DNA of 31,007 nt from positions 1-31,007 of the IMG/VR virus record IMGVR_UViG_3300044624_001231; one strand, written 5' to 3'. Each line of letters begins with the position of its first letter. Position 1 is the stretch's first letter. Origin of the DNA: a virus. The position numbers and the translations under genes were made by a program. The notes under the pieces were generated by a model that ran no database searches, was not told the origin of the DNA, and saw nothing but the letters and a program-made list of their open reading frames with translations. Shown one piece after another: positions 14,540 through 22,328 of the stretch.

Positions 14540-14778
14540 TGCGATGGCGAACTGAAACATTTGATGAAAGAAAAAAGCGTCTAGAGACATGGCGACCGTG
14601 GTTTGCGTGGCGACCAGTTGTAATTGACGGGCACCGTGTTTGGTTAGAATGGGTATATAAAAGGACTAAGATATATCATGGTGGCATGGGTGATTATTTT
14701 AGTGAAGTAGAATTTACAGATGCCATGAGCATTTTAAAAAAAGAACAAGCTATGAAAGATTATGATGGGCTTGAGTAA
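14539..14778 (+). CDS. Small WFAW-motif protein, copy 1
   Basis: 79 residues; starts within the previous stop (TAATG). The core WRPWFAWRPVVIDGHRVWLE followed by WVYKRTKIY and a G-rich turn (YHGGMGDYFSEVEF) is a layout I recognise from small phage hypothetical proteins with a FAW-x-P-V ... W-L pattern. It is tryptophan-rich and basic, with no membrane segment. The next gene carries a related core (WHEWFAWYPVRV), so the two are probably diverged tandem copies. Function unknown. Confidence 0.65.
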   Translation: MRWRTETFDERKKRLETWRPWFAWRPVVIDGHRVWLEWVYKRTKIYHGGMGDYFSEVEFTDAMSILKKEQAMKDYDGLE

Positions 14779-14779
14779 T

Positions 14780-15076
14780 ATGTTTACTACAGATAAAAAT
14801 ATAAAATATGCAATGCGTATCTACAACGACCCAACATTTGAAAATTGGCATGAATGGTTCGCATGGTATCCAGTAAGAGTTGTGGCGTTTAAAGAAGTCG
14901 ACCTGACTAGTGTAGCAGTAGCAACTTATTATCTAAAGTATTACAACTGGGTTTGGTTGAAGAAAATTGCGAGACGAAAAGTAATTGATAATTTTGATGG
15001 GCCAGGTAGAGAAGCGGAACTAAAAAAAGTTTATTGGGAATACACGACATTAATGGAACTATTACGTGGATATTGA
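14780..15076 (+). CDS. Small WFAW-motif protein, copy 2
   Basis: 98 residues from the ATG at 14780, one base after the preceding stop; an in-frame ATG at 14762 would overlap that gene by 17 nt and is the alternative. The core WHEWFAWYPVRV, then NWVWLKKIARRKVIDNFDG parallels WRPWFAWRPVVI ... VWLEWVYKRTKIY in the gene before it, with a longer insert between the halves. Basic, tryptophan-rich, soluble. It shares 11 bases with the next reading frame. Function unknown; the tandem arrangement suggests duplication and divergence. Confidence 0.65.
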   Translation: MFTTDKNIKYAMRIYNDPTFENWHEWFAWYPVRVVAFKEVDLTSVAVATYYLKYYNWVWLKKIARRKVIDNFDGPGREAELKKVYWEYTTLMELLRGY

Positions 15077-15629
15077 TATTGATATTGGTAACAGAGACAA
15101 TCTGTTAAAGCTTATTAAGCATGTGCCAGCTTCAATTAATCGCAATGATAATTGGACAAAGCACAATACTGGTGTATATGTTACAGACATTCCCGTTGAT
15201 CCAATTACAGGCATGTCAACTGTAGATTACGAAACAGCAGAACAGCTAGGATATGTTAAGCTTGATATACTGAATCAATCTGTTTATGAACAAGTAAAGG
15301 ATCAAGCACATTTAGACAAACTGCTCTCAACTGAACCTATTTGGGAAATGCTACATTACAAAGAGTTTGTAGAGAAGGTTGTTCACATAAACAATCATTA
15401 TGATACTATACAACGTATGCCAGAACCTATTAACAACATTCCTCGTATGGCTATGTTACTTGCTGTTATACGTCCAGCCAAGAGACACTTGATCGGTAAA
15501 ACTTGGAAAGAAGTTGGTATAGATGTGTGGAACAAACCAACTGATGGTGCATATTACTTTAAGAAAAGTCATGCTGTTAGTTATGCACATTTAGTCAAGG
15601 TACATATGAATTTATTATGCGGCAACTAA
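15066..15629 (+). CDS. DNA polymerase III alpha-like fragment protein
   Basis: 187 residues from a GTG at 15066, overlapping the previous stop by 11 nt; no ATG fits. The N-terminus DIDIDIGNRDNLLKLIKHV resembles the D-x-D-x-D region of bacterial Pol III alpha. HNTGVYVTDIPVDPITG and then GYVKLDILNQSVYEQV correspond to the H-x-x-G and K-x-D-x-L segments of the same palm-to-finger region. The family is normally over 1000 residues, so this cannot be a polymerase by itself. The C-terminal part (MAMLLAVIRPAKRHLIGKTW, then YYFKKSHAVSYAHLV) is also coherent and not a decayed remnant. Such proteins in phages are often misannotated as Pol III alpha. Its role is unknown. Confidence 0.65.
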   Translation: MDIDIDIGNRDNLLKLIKHVPASINRNDNWTKHNTGVYVTDIPVDPITGMSTVDYETAEQLGYVKLDILNQSVYEQVKDQAHLDKLLSTEPIWEMLHYKEFVEKVVHINNHYDTIQRMPEPINNIPRMAMLLAVIRPAKRHLIGKTWKEVGIDVWNKPTDGAYYFKKSHAVSYAHLVKVHMNLLCGN

Positions 15630-16240
15630 TTATAGGCGGCGATAGCTTTACATTTGGATCAGAATTATCTAACAAATCGTGGGCAGAGTTGCTTGGCGAT
15701 AGCATGGGTTATGATAATGTAAATGTTGCCTACCCTGGTGCAGGCAACGCTGGTATAGCGCAGCGTGTTATCGATGCGTTACCAGAAAATAAATGTGCTG
15801 TTGCAGTTATGTGGACATTTACTGCTCGTTTTGATCATTATCACATAGATGAATGGAAAACAACTACTGTACATGACACTAGTAAGTTTGGTGAAACATT
15901 TTTTAATCATGTTGGTAAAAGTGAATATTACGAACTGCACAATACGCTTACTAGTATTATTCTATTACAGAATATATTAGAGAAATACAATATTCCATAT
16001 ATATTCACATCTGCAGACGTAAAATGGGATGGTCGTTTTTTTGCAAAAGACAAATATATAGGACGTTTATTCCGTATGATTGATTGGAACAAGTGGTATT
16101 TTATCGACAAAGGATTTTATCTTTGGGGTAAGGAAAATTATCCCGTAGGGCCTCTTGATCATCCACTAGATCAAGCACATATAGATTTAGTAAAAAATAT
16201 TAAGCCACTTGCAACAAAGCTAATTGGGTTTGCGAACTAA
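15617..16240 (+). CDS. SGNH/GDSL-family hydrolase-like protein
   Basis: 207 residues, beginning MRQLIIGGDSFTFGSE with the block I GDS nucleophile Ser10. YPGAGNAGIAQ around 39-49 supplies the oxyanion glycine and Asn44, and DHPLDQAH at 181-188 gives the closing DxxH. This is the SGNH-hydrolase fold, used by esterases, acyltransferases and deacetylases acting on sugars or lipids. No signal peptide, so it acts inside the cell unless carried by the virion. It overlaps the Pol III alpha-like gene by 13 nt and converges on a minus-strand gene with a 21-base overlap. A second SGNH-like protein lies on the other side of the primase. Substrate unknown; sugar acetylation or deacetylation would fit the glycan genes. 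Confidence 0.72.
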   Translation: MRQLIIGGDSFTFGSELSNKSWAELLGDSMGYDNVNVAYPGAGNAGIAQRVIDALPENKCAVAVMWTFTARFDHYHIDEWKTTTVHDTSKFGETFFNHVGKSEYYELHNTLTSIILLQNILEKYNIPYIFTSADVKWDGRFFAKDKYIGRLFRMIDWNKWYFIDKGFYLWGKENYPVGPLDHPLDQAHIDLVKNIKPLATKLIGFAN

Positions 16241-16594
16241 TTGTATCATTTTGCGTTTGGTACGCTTTCCTGCTATTTCATGTAATCTAACAGCATGGCC
16301 AGCAATTATTTCACATTCTTTTGATATCAATGTCTTAGCACAATATCTAAATTGATTCCAATCTTCTTTTAAAAATACGTTAATAGGAATCATTCTGTTT
16401 GATTCCCACCACCATTGATTGGCTAATTCTAAAAATAGTTTTTTATGGTCATCAGTTTTTAAAGTGTTATAATCATAGATAGTTGTAACATCAATATCTT
16501 GATTTTGAACAATGCATACAAATTCAATATCAGAATAACGGATAATAGCAAAAAACGGATATTTTTCTAATAATTGTTGTAAAGCTTCTTCCAT
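16220..16594 (-). CDS. Hypothetical protein on the minus strand
   Basis: 124 residues. It looks like a real protein rather than a shadow, since no plus-strand gene covers it apart from 21 bases at its 3' end, its codon pattern is AT-rich like its neighbours, and it has balanced hydrophobic blocks (ALQQLLEKYPFFAIIRYSDIE, WWWESNRMIPINVFLKEDW). The C-terminus is strongly basic (GKRTKRKMIQLVRK), suggesting nucleic-acid contact. It is one of only two minus-strand genes and diverges from the primase gene across 74 bases that also contain the primase promoter. I know similar small proteins in marine myoviruses only as hypothetical. Confidence 0.65.
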   Translation of the reverse strand: MEEALQQLLEKYPFFAIIRYSDIEFVCIVQNQDIDVTTIYDYNTLKTDDHKKLFLELANQWWWESNRMIPINVFLKEDWNQFRYCAKTLISKECEIIAGHAVRLHEIAGKRTKRKMIQLVRKPN

Positions 16595-16631
16595 TCTAAA
16601 ACTACTTAGTCCAAATTTAATCTACAATTAA

Positions 16632-16660
16632 TTGACTAGATAATGTTTAACAACTACATT
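16632..16660 (+). promoter_or_regulatory. Promoter of the primase gene, near-leaderless spacing
   Basis: TTGACT (16632-16637), 17-nt spacer, TACATT (16655-16660). The primase ATG at 16669 lies 8 nt past the -10 box, at or within a couple of bases of the expected transcription start. Confidence 0.55.
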
Positions 16661-16668
16661 AAAGTATT

Positions 16669-17652
16669 ATGAATTCTATTCAAGACGCAATACGTACAGT
16701 CATTCCGCCTAGGCATAAAAACGCTGCCAAAGGATGGATTAGCTTTAATGCTCCTTGTTGCACACACAATGGTGAAACACAGGACAAAAAAGGTCGCGGC
16801 GGCATGCATTTTGATGATGGCGGTGTAGTCTATCATTGCTTTAATTGCGGATTTAAAACTGGCTGGCGTCCTGGCTTGCATTTTGGATTAAAAATTCGTA
16901 AACTAATGGAATGGATGGGCATGGACGAAGGTCTCATTATGAGACTACAGTTTGATGCTTTGCGCGATTTAGACGAAGAAATTGTTTATCAAGAGCGCAT
17001 TAAAGAAGCTATAAGCTTTGAACCACGCGAATTACCAGAAAATACAGTTAGTTTAGCATCTTCACAAGAACAGGATGCAGCTGATGTAGTAAAGTATCTT
17101 AGTGAAAGAGGCTTCGCATTACAAGATTTTGACTGGATGTGGAGTTCCGCAGAAGGATATAACAGACGTGTCATAATCCCATACACATGGGAAAATAAAG
17201 TTGTTGGTTATACTGCTCGCAGCATTGATTACAACGGTAGTAAAGGAAAATACATTCAACACGTCGGTAGTGATTATGTGTTTGGAATGGATCAGCAAAA
17301 ACGCGATAGCAAGTTTGCATTGTTAAGCGAAGGGCCTCTTGATGCAATTGCTCTAGGAGGTTTAGCTGTACTAACGAATGAAGTAAGCGAACGTAAAGCA
17401 GAGATAATTGATACATTAGGTAAAGAAATTATTGTTGTTCCGGACAGAGATAAAGCAGGCAAGCATTTAATTAACGCTGCATTAAAATATGGATGGAGTG
17501 TTGCGTTTCCAGATTGGCAAGATGATATTAAGGATATTGCAGACGCTTGTTTGCGTTATGGTAGACTATATACATTGCGTTCAATACTTGCAACAAAGCA
17601 GTCAAACAAGTTAAAGATTGAACTCTATAAAAAAAGAATAGGTTTTAAGTAA
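16669..17652 (+). CDS. T4 gp61-like DNA primase
   Basis: 327 residues, near the T4 gp61 length. The N-terminal zinc site is formed by Cys30/Cys31, His33 and the pair Cys57/Cys60 in YHCFNCGF. The TOPRIM catalytic domain shows LLSEGPLDAIALGG (the glutamate motif) and then VVPDRDKAG (the D-x-D motif). It should synthesise RNA primers on the lagging strand in partnership with the gp41-like helicase two genes downstream. The protein starts 8 nt past a good -10 box with no ribosome site. The stop overlaps the next gene's ATG (TAATG). Family call firm. Confidence 0.92.
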   Translation: MNSIQDAIRTVIPPRHKNAAKGWISFNAPCCTHNGETQDKKGRGGMHFDDGGVVYHCFNCGFKTGWRPGLHFGLKIRKLMEWMGMDEGLIMRLQFDALRDLDEEIVYQERIKEAISFEPRELPENTVSLASSQEQDAADVVKYLSERGFALQDFDWMWSSAEGYNRRVIIPYTWENKVVGYTARSIDYNGSKGKYIQHVGSDYVFGMDQQKRDSKFALLSEGPLDAIALGGLAVLTNEVSERKAEIIDTLGKEIIVVPDRDKAGKHLINAALKYGWSVAFPDWQDDIKDIADACLRYGRLYTLRSILATKQSNKLKIELYKKRIGFK

Positions 17653-18371
17653 TGTGGCATTTTCACGGGTGTAGTCTAAGCACAGACAATTACGTTGAAA
17701 ACAAAGACAGTGCCTATCCACGATTGGTTGGCAAACACTTCAATCAAGCAGTTGATATAAAAGCAGTCATTGGTAATTCAAATCAAACTATCTTTTCATG
17801 TGCAATCGACTCTTTGTTAGACAATGCTTGTAGCACTGTGTTTGTGCAAATTACTACCCCTGGTCGGGAGATATTTTTTCACGATCACGAATGCAAAACA
17901 TCTACGCTAGGTAAAACAAGCTATGAAATTCCAGATAAAAAGTGGCAAACATTTCTAGACGTTTTTAACTTACTCGATCAGGAATACAACCAGTTTGTTC
18001 TATTGTCACATTATGTGCCGCGACTTGCTAAACTTGCAAGCATAACAGGAAAGCAGCTACATTTTATTAATGGATATATGACTATTGATCCTGTATTTTT
18101 TAGTGACAACAAAGACGTAAATTACTATTTGTTAAATGACGATACAAAACGTATACTAAACTTTAGCAATAAACTAGACGACAGCATCGCGGCACAAATT
18201 GTTGACATAAGCCAGAAGCTAGCTTGTATGAAAGATACAAGCTGGGTAACAACAGTTAAACCTTTAAGCGACTATAAAGTTGATAAAGGGTTAGATGGAT
18301 CACACCCAGGAGTGAAGTCAAACAAAATTTTTGCAGAAATAATTATTGAATACTTAGAAAAAAGAGCATGA
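17652..18371 (+). CDS. SGNH-hydrolase-like protein between primase and helicase
   Basis: 239 residues. The N-terminus MWHFHGCSLSTDN places a serine (Ser8) after G-C, where SGNH hydrolases have G-D-S; AVIGNSNQTIFSCAID matches the block with the conserved Gly/Asn; and DGSHPGVKSN near the C-terminus supplies the final D-x-x-H. The layout parallels the protein encoded at 15617, though identity is low. Loss of the block I aspartate need not abolish activity. It is embedded by TAATG and ATGA overlaps between primase and replicative helicase. Whether it is an enzyme or a recruited scaffold is unknown. Confidence 0.65.
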   Translation: MWHFHGCSLSTDNYVENKDSAYPRLVGKHFNQAVDIKAVIGNSNQTIFSCAIDSLLDNACSTVFVQITTPGREIFFHDHECKTSTLGKTSYEIPDKKWQTFLDVFNLLDQEYNQFVLLSHYVPRLAKLASITGKQLHFINGYMTIDPVFFSDNKDVNYYLLNDDTKRILNFSNKLDDSIAAQIVDISQKLACMKDTSWVTTVKPLSDYKVDKGLDGSHPGVKSNKIFAEIIIEYLEKRA

Positions 18372-19756
18372 CAGATAGCAAATACTCAGCAGATCTACAA
18401 AAACTATTCTTAGAAATAATGTTAGCCGATGCTCAAAGCTTTGTGCGTGTTCAAAACATTTATGATCCCGTAAACTTTGATAAGAGCTTACGTGCAGCAG
18501 CAAACTTTTTGCAGGAGTATAGCAAGGACTATAACTCGTTGCCGTCTATCGAACAGATTAAAGCCAGTTCAGGTGTAAACTTACAAAAGCTTGATGCTGT
18601 GGATGAAAGCATGGTTGATTGGTTTATGGATGAGTTTGAATCCTTTACTAGACACGAAACATTGTTGCGGGTAATTCTTAAAGCAGCCGACTTAATTGAA
18701 AAAAACGACTATGATCCAATTGAGAAGTTAGTTAAGGATGCAGTTCAAATTTCATTAACAAGAGACTTAGGCACTGATTACTTTGATGATCCTAGATCAC
18801 GTTTGATGAAACTTAAGTCTAACAACGGACAAATGAGCACAGGCTGGCCAACTCTTGATAGTAAGTTGTATGGTGGATTTAACAGAGGTGAACTAGAAAT
18901 CTTTGCTGGTGGATCCGGTGCAGGTAAGTCGCTATTCATGCAAAATTTAGCTGTTAACTGGATGCTAAACGGTGTTGACGGAGTATATGTTACACTAGAA
19001 CTTAGTGAAGAATTATGTTCAATGCGTATTGACAGTATGATCACTGGCGTTGCAACCAGAGAAATTTTTAAAGATCTTGATACAGTTGAAATGAAGATTA
19101 AAATGGTTGGAAAAAAATCAGGAAGTCTTCGTATTAAGTACATGCCAGCACAAAGCAACGTAAATGATTTACGTGCATATCTGAAAGAATTACAAGTGCA
19201 AACTGGTAGAAAGATTGGTTACTTGTGCGTTGACTATCTTGATCTTCTCATGCCAGTAAGCGCAAAAGTAAGTCCAAGTGACTTGTTCGTTAAAGACAAG
19301 TATGTTTCAGAAGAATTGCGTAACTTGGCGAAAGAACTAAACATTGTACTTGTAACAGCAAGTCAGCTTAACAGAGGTGCAGTTGAAGAAGTTGAGTTTG
19401 ATCACAGTCATATCTCAGGTGGTATTAGTAAGATCAACACAGCAGACAATGTGTTTGGTATCTTCACAAGTCGCAGTATGAAGGAACAAGGGCGCTATCA
19501 ATTACAGCTTATGAAAACTCGTAGTTCTAGCGGTGTTGGACAAAAAGTTGAGTTAGAGTTTGATATCAACTCAATGCGTATTGTTGATAATGGCGAAGAA
19601 CAATCTAGCTATAGTAAAAAGCCAAGTTCTTCTATTATGGATAGTATCAAAAATAAGACTAATGTTGCCCCTAGTGAAGTTACTGATACTCCAAAAGTAG
19701 TTGCTGAAGTTCAAAGTGCTAAATTAAAGCAAATGCTTGCAAATCTTAAAAAATGA
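18368..19756 (+). CDS. T4 gp41-like replicative DNA helicase (DnaB family)
   Basis: 462 residues, matching gp41/DnaB. An N-terminal helical domain of about 150 residues is followed by the RecA-like core: STGWPTLDSKLYGGF, Walker A GGSGAGKS at 181-188, YVTLELSEE, Walker B LCVDYLDLL near 286-294, the TASQLNR motif and a late LMKTRSSSG loop with the arginine-finger-like residues. The C-terminal tail (after about residue 410) is polar and lysine-rich, probably the primase/loader contact. It forms the hexameric helicase of the phage replisome. Overlaps the preceding SGNH-like gene and the following glycosyltransferase gene by ATGA each. Confidence 0.95.
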   Translation: MTDSKYSADLQKLFLEIMLADAQSFVRVQNIYDPVNFDKSLRAAANFLQEYSKDYNSLPSIEQIKASSGVNLQKLDAVDESMVDWFMDEFESFTRHETLLRVILKAADLIEKNDYDPIEKLVKDAVQISLTRDLGTDYFDDPRSRLMKLKSNNGQMSTGWPTLDSKLYGGFNRGELEIFAGGSGAGKSLFMQNLAVNWMLNGVDGVYVTLELSEELCSMRIDSMITGVATREIFKDLDTVEMKIKMVGKKSGSLRIKYMPAQSNVNDLRAYLKELQVQTGRKIGYLCVDYLDLLMPVSAKVSPSDLFVKDKYVSEELRNLAKELNIVLVTASQLNRGAVEEVEFDHSHISGGISKINTADNVFGIFTSRSMKEQGRYQLQLMKTRSSSGVGQKVELEFDINSMRIVDNGEEQSSYSKKPSSSIMDSIKNKTNVAPSEVTDTPKVVAEVQSAKLKQMLANLKK

Positions 19757-20778
19757 TACAAATAATATCGCCAAAAAATCAAATAATAAAAAAAGAGCTT
19801 GATCCATTATATCATGTAATGGATCATATGCCTTCTGGGAATTTTAAAAATAAAAATACTTTAAAAGACCTTTTTAACAATAATGGGCTTGATTCATCAA
19901 AAACATTTTTTCTCTTTGATCATTATTTGTATTTTGAACCATTTAGAGATAATTCTCTTTTTACTGGTTTTATGTTTCCTGTTGGATGCAGCAAACATTA
20001 TTTTAATGTGCTACCAAACTTTACTTTGTCATTTGAGAACAAAACAAAATTTAATTGCGCTATGAATAAACAAAGACAGCAACGAGAAGTTACATCTATT
20101 TGGTTAGCAAACAATTTTAAAACATCTAAATTCAATTATACTAAATCGTGGTATCCTAATACAGAAAAGCAAAAATTTTTAATTAACAGCCACAAATTGA
20201 ACTTAGAAAACAAAGACCTTGATTTTAATTGGGTTGATTATTTGTCAAATCCTTTAAACAATTATCTAAAAAATACTAGTAATGCAGAAGTTTTTAATAA
20301 CGCAATCTATCCAGCTATCTTTGCTGACAGTGCAGTAAGCATTGTTTTAGAACCAATTACTAGCGAGCATGGATGTATGATTACAGAAAAATACATTAAT
20401 GCTGTATATGCAGGCACAATTCCGTTAGTTGATGGATATATGATCGGTGAAGTATTATCAAAAATTGGATTAAAAACATTTAAAGATTTTATCGATTATT
20501 CTTACCAGTTTGAAACAAACCCAATAAAGAGAATTATAAAAATGCTAGATAATAATAAGCAACTATTAGACAATTGTGCTGAAGTAATTCAAAATAAAGA
20601 CGTCCAGCAGCAGTTGATAGAAAATTTTCAATTGATTCGAAATCCTAAAAAACTAGGAAAAAATGTTATATTTAATTTAAATTCTAACGAAAGTATTCAA
20701 AGATATAAAGAACTTTCAGTTAATATTAACGGTGAAATTATAAAATTTGTAAACCAAGTTATTGAGCCCAGAAAATAA
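19753..20778 (+). CDS. Putative glycosyltransferase (GT10/fucosyltransferase-like) in the replication operon
   Basis: 341 residues. The C-terminal half contains SIVLEPITSEHGCMITEKYI followed by NAVYAGTIPLVDG and a FKDFIDY end, resembling the GT10/exostosin donor-binding signature, in which an acidic residue precedes a T-E-K helix and an A-G-x-I-P-x-x-x-G turn. The N-terminal half is aromatic- and asparagine-rich with no recognised motif. It is more AT- and AAA-rich than the adjoining helicase gene, which it overlaps by ATGA, and it is unrelated in function to that operon. No membrane segment. Donor and acceptor unknown; a GDP-sugar donor would match the GMD pathway at the left of the window. 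Confidence 0.6.
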   Translation: MIQIISPKNQIIKKELDPLYHVMDHMPSGNFKNKNTLKDLFNNNGLDSSKTFFLFDHYLYFEPFRDNSLFTGFMFPVGCSKHYFNVLPNFTLSFENKTKFNCAMNKQRQQREVTSIWLANNFKTSKFNYTKSWYPNTEKQKFLINSHKLNLENKDLDFNWVDYLSNPLNNYLKNTSNAEVFNNAIYPAIFADSAVSIVLEPITSEHGCMITEKYINAVYAGTIPLVDGYMIGEVLSKIGLKTFKDFIDYSYQFETNPIKRIIKMLDNNKQLLDNCAEVIQNKDVQQQLIENFQLIRNPKKLGKNVIFNLNSNESIQRYKELSVNINGEIIKFVNQVIEPRK

Positions 20779-20784
20779 TAAATA
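20777..20784 (+). promoter_or_regulatory. Late-promoter-like motif AATAAATA
   Basis: Matches the T4-type late -10 sequence at seven of eight positions, directly after the glycosyltransferase stop. The next ATG is 8 nt downstream, so a transcript from it would have almost no leader for that gene but could serve the ones behind. Confidence 0.4.
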
Positions 20785-20791
20785 CTTTACT

Positions 20792-21043
20792 ATGAAACGT
20801 AAGACCCGCAGTATTCTTGATGAAATTAGCAACATTGTGCCGGAACATGATCGTTCTAGCATAATTGAAAGCCGTGCAGTGCATATTATTACTAGTGCTG
20901 TAAATTTAATTAATTTAATACGTGAAACATATGATTCTGAAACAGCAGGAGAATTAGAACGTAGACTTTTAAATAGTATTAGAGGGCAAGATTCTAGCAA
21001 ATTTATGCGTGGCATGAGAAGGACTGATCGTAATGAAGATTAA
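20792..21043 (+). CDS. Small conserved T4-like phage protein
   Basis: 83 residues from the ATG at 20792; the 30-base in-frame extension upstream begins with TTG inside the previous gene and is rejected. The sequence (TRSILDEISNIVPEHDRSSI, ESRAVHIITSAVNLINLIRE, ELERRLLNSIRGQDSSKFMRG) is a two- to three-helix protein with a basic end. I recognise the ESRA-x-x-x-I ... RRLLNSIRGQD pattern from marine T4-like phages. Nothing indicates an enzyme. It overlaps the next gene by 11 bases. Function unknown, possibly a small virion or DNA-associated protein. Confidence 0.7.
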   Translation: MKRKTRSILDEISNIVPEHDRSSIIESRAVHIITSAVNLINLIRETYDSETAGELERRLLNSIRGQDSSKFMRGMRRTDRNED

Positions 21044-21626
21044 TGAATTATTAAATGAAGCAGAACAATTAGACGAACTTGAGCCAGGACAAACACCCGC
21101 ATTTTATGATCCAAGAAGATATTTTGGTCAAGGTCGCAAAAATATCCAGACACTAAAACAAGATAAGCAATTATCTAAAAATCTGTATAATGCATGGAAT
21201 GCATATGCAGTAAGAATTAACCGTGCATTAGCAAATGATCCAGAATTAGTTGCTAAGAGTGCTGGATACTTTAAGAGTTTTATTTCTAAAGCTTTAAAAA
21301 TTCCCCCAGGCAACCCAATGTTTCAAGAAATTGACAATATTTTAGGCACTAATGGAATGAATTATAATAAAGCTACAGCACAAAAAGCATTAGATTATGC
21401 AGTAGCACAACGAGCAATGGCTACGCTAGACACACCAAGTAGGAGTGGCGCCGGTAGATCAGGTAGAGGCGGTCCACCAAGCATAGTTTCAGGACAAACT
21501 GCAAAAGCAGGTGGGGTTGAATATGTATGGAATGGATCTGAATGGAGAAACGGCGCTACAGGTGCTGTTGCTACTGCACCTATTTCTGCTGCATTAACAG
21601 CTTCTCTTACAGGTGGAAATCCATGA
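21033..21626 (+). CDS. Probable virion-packaged protein with capsid-targeting-like N-terminus
   Basis: 197 residues. The start MKINELLNEAEQ is very like T4 internal-protein capsid-targeting peptides, with an L-x-E|A site (LNE|A, residues 7-10) of the kind cut by the gp21 prohead protease. The middle is helical (LYNAWNAYAVRINRALANDP, ATAQKALDYAVAQRAMATL); the C-terminal third turns glycine/serine/alanine-rich (SGAGRSGRGG) with a short VEYVWNGSEWRNGATG strand pair. No catalytic motif. It is read together with the next gene (ATGA), which has a similar N-terminus. I infer packaging inside the capsid, perhaps with ejection into the host. Confidence 0.6.
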   Translation: MKINELLNEAEQLDELEPGQTPAFYDPRRYFGQGRKNIQTLKQDKQLSKNLYNAWNAYAVRINRALANDPELVAKSAGYFKSFISKALKIPPGNPMFQEIDNILGTNGMNYNKATAQKALDYAVAQRAMATLDTPSRSGAGRSGRGGPPSIVSGQTAKAGGVEYVWNGSEWRNGATGAVATAPISAALTASLTGGNP

Positions 21627-22309
21627 GCTTTGAATTCGTAAAAGAACTAAGCGAAGCAAAACTTTTTAGAAACCCAACTAAATTAAAAGATACAGGTGTT
21701 GGGCAGCTTGCTGATAGTTTTTTTAATGCTATACTTGGATTAGAAATATTAAAACAAACTGATCCAACAGCAGCACAAAAATATGCTAAACAAACTTTAG
21801 CCTACGGCAATTTAGACGGCTGGCGCAGCTCTGGCAGCGATCTGCATAACATGGCTCATCTATTAATCAATAATAGACGCTATTCTGACAAGCTTGAAAT
21901 GGATAGAGTTGTTACAGTTCCAGAATTACAATTTAAAACTTACCTTAAAAATACAGCACAAGGCAGAAAAGATTTAAATTTTGATCGTAGATTTTTATTA
22001 AATCTACAAAAAGGTTTGGGCATTAATAGTCCTGGATTAAAGTCAGCTCGTAGACTTATTGCAGATTGGCCACGTGCATTGCCAAATGAAAAGCAATTAG
22101 CAGCTACTAGAGTTTACATGGGATTACAGCACGATCTACAACAAAGTGATATGTGGGCACCATATACTAGAACTATTAAGCGTAATAAGCTATTAATTAA
22201 AGACGCTAACGTTCCAAAAAGCGTTAAGACGGGCACTCCGCTATGGGCTAAAATGGCTATCGCAGGCGTAGCAGGATATGCAATTGGTAGAAAATTAGCA
22301 AGTTTATAA
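21623..22309 (+). CDS. Probable virion-packaged protein with capsid-targeting-like N-terminus and C-terminal hydrophobic segment
   Basis: 228 residues from the ATG at 21623, chosen because it overlaps the previous stop as ATGA and AGGTGG lies about 7 nt upstream. The N-terminus MSFEFVKELSEAKLF contains LSE|A at 9-12, again a prohead-protease-type site. The body is helical and basic, with DLHNMAHLLINNRRYSD and a long ALPNEKQLAATRVYMGLQHD segment. The last twenty residues (WAKMAIAGVAGYAIGRKLAS) form a glycine-rich hydrophobic stretch that could enter a membrane after ejection. No enzyme motif is recognised. Packaging is inference. Confidence 0.6.
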   Translation: MSFEFVKELSEAKLFRNPTKLKDTGVGQLADSFFNAILGLEILKQTDPTAAQKYAKQTLAYGNLDGWRSSGSDLHNMAHLLINNRRYSDKLEMDRVVTVPELQFKTYLKNTAQGRKDLNFDRRFLLNLQKGLGINSPGLKSARRLIADWPRALPNEKQLAATRVYMGLQHDLQQSDMWAPYTRTIKRNKLLIKDANVPKSVKTGTPLWAKMAIAGVAGYAIGRKLASL

Positions 22310-22328
22310 TAAACTTTTTAATTAAAAT

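Noticed and set aside
15066-15629. A functional DNA polymerase III alpha subunit
   Set aside because: At 187 residues most of the polymerase is absent; only a region resembles it.
18778-19158. 126-codon minus-strand open frame within the helicase gene
   Set aside because: Shadow of the Walker A region of the gp41-like helicase; serine/leucine/isoleucine-biased without domains.
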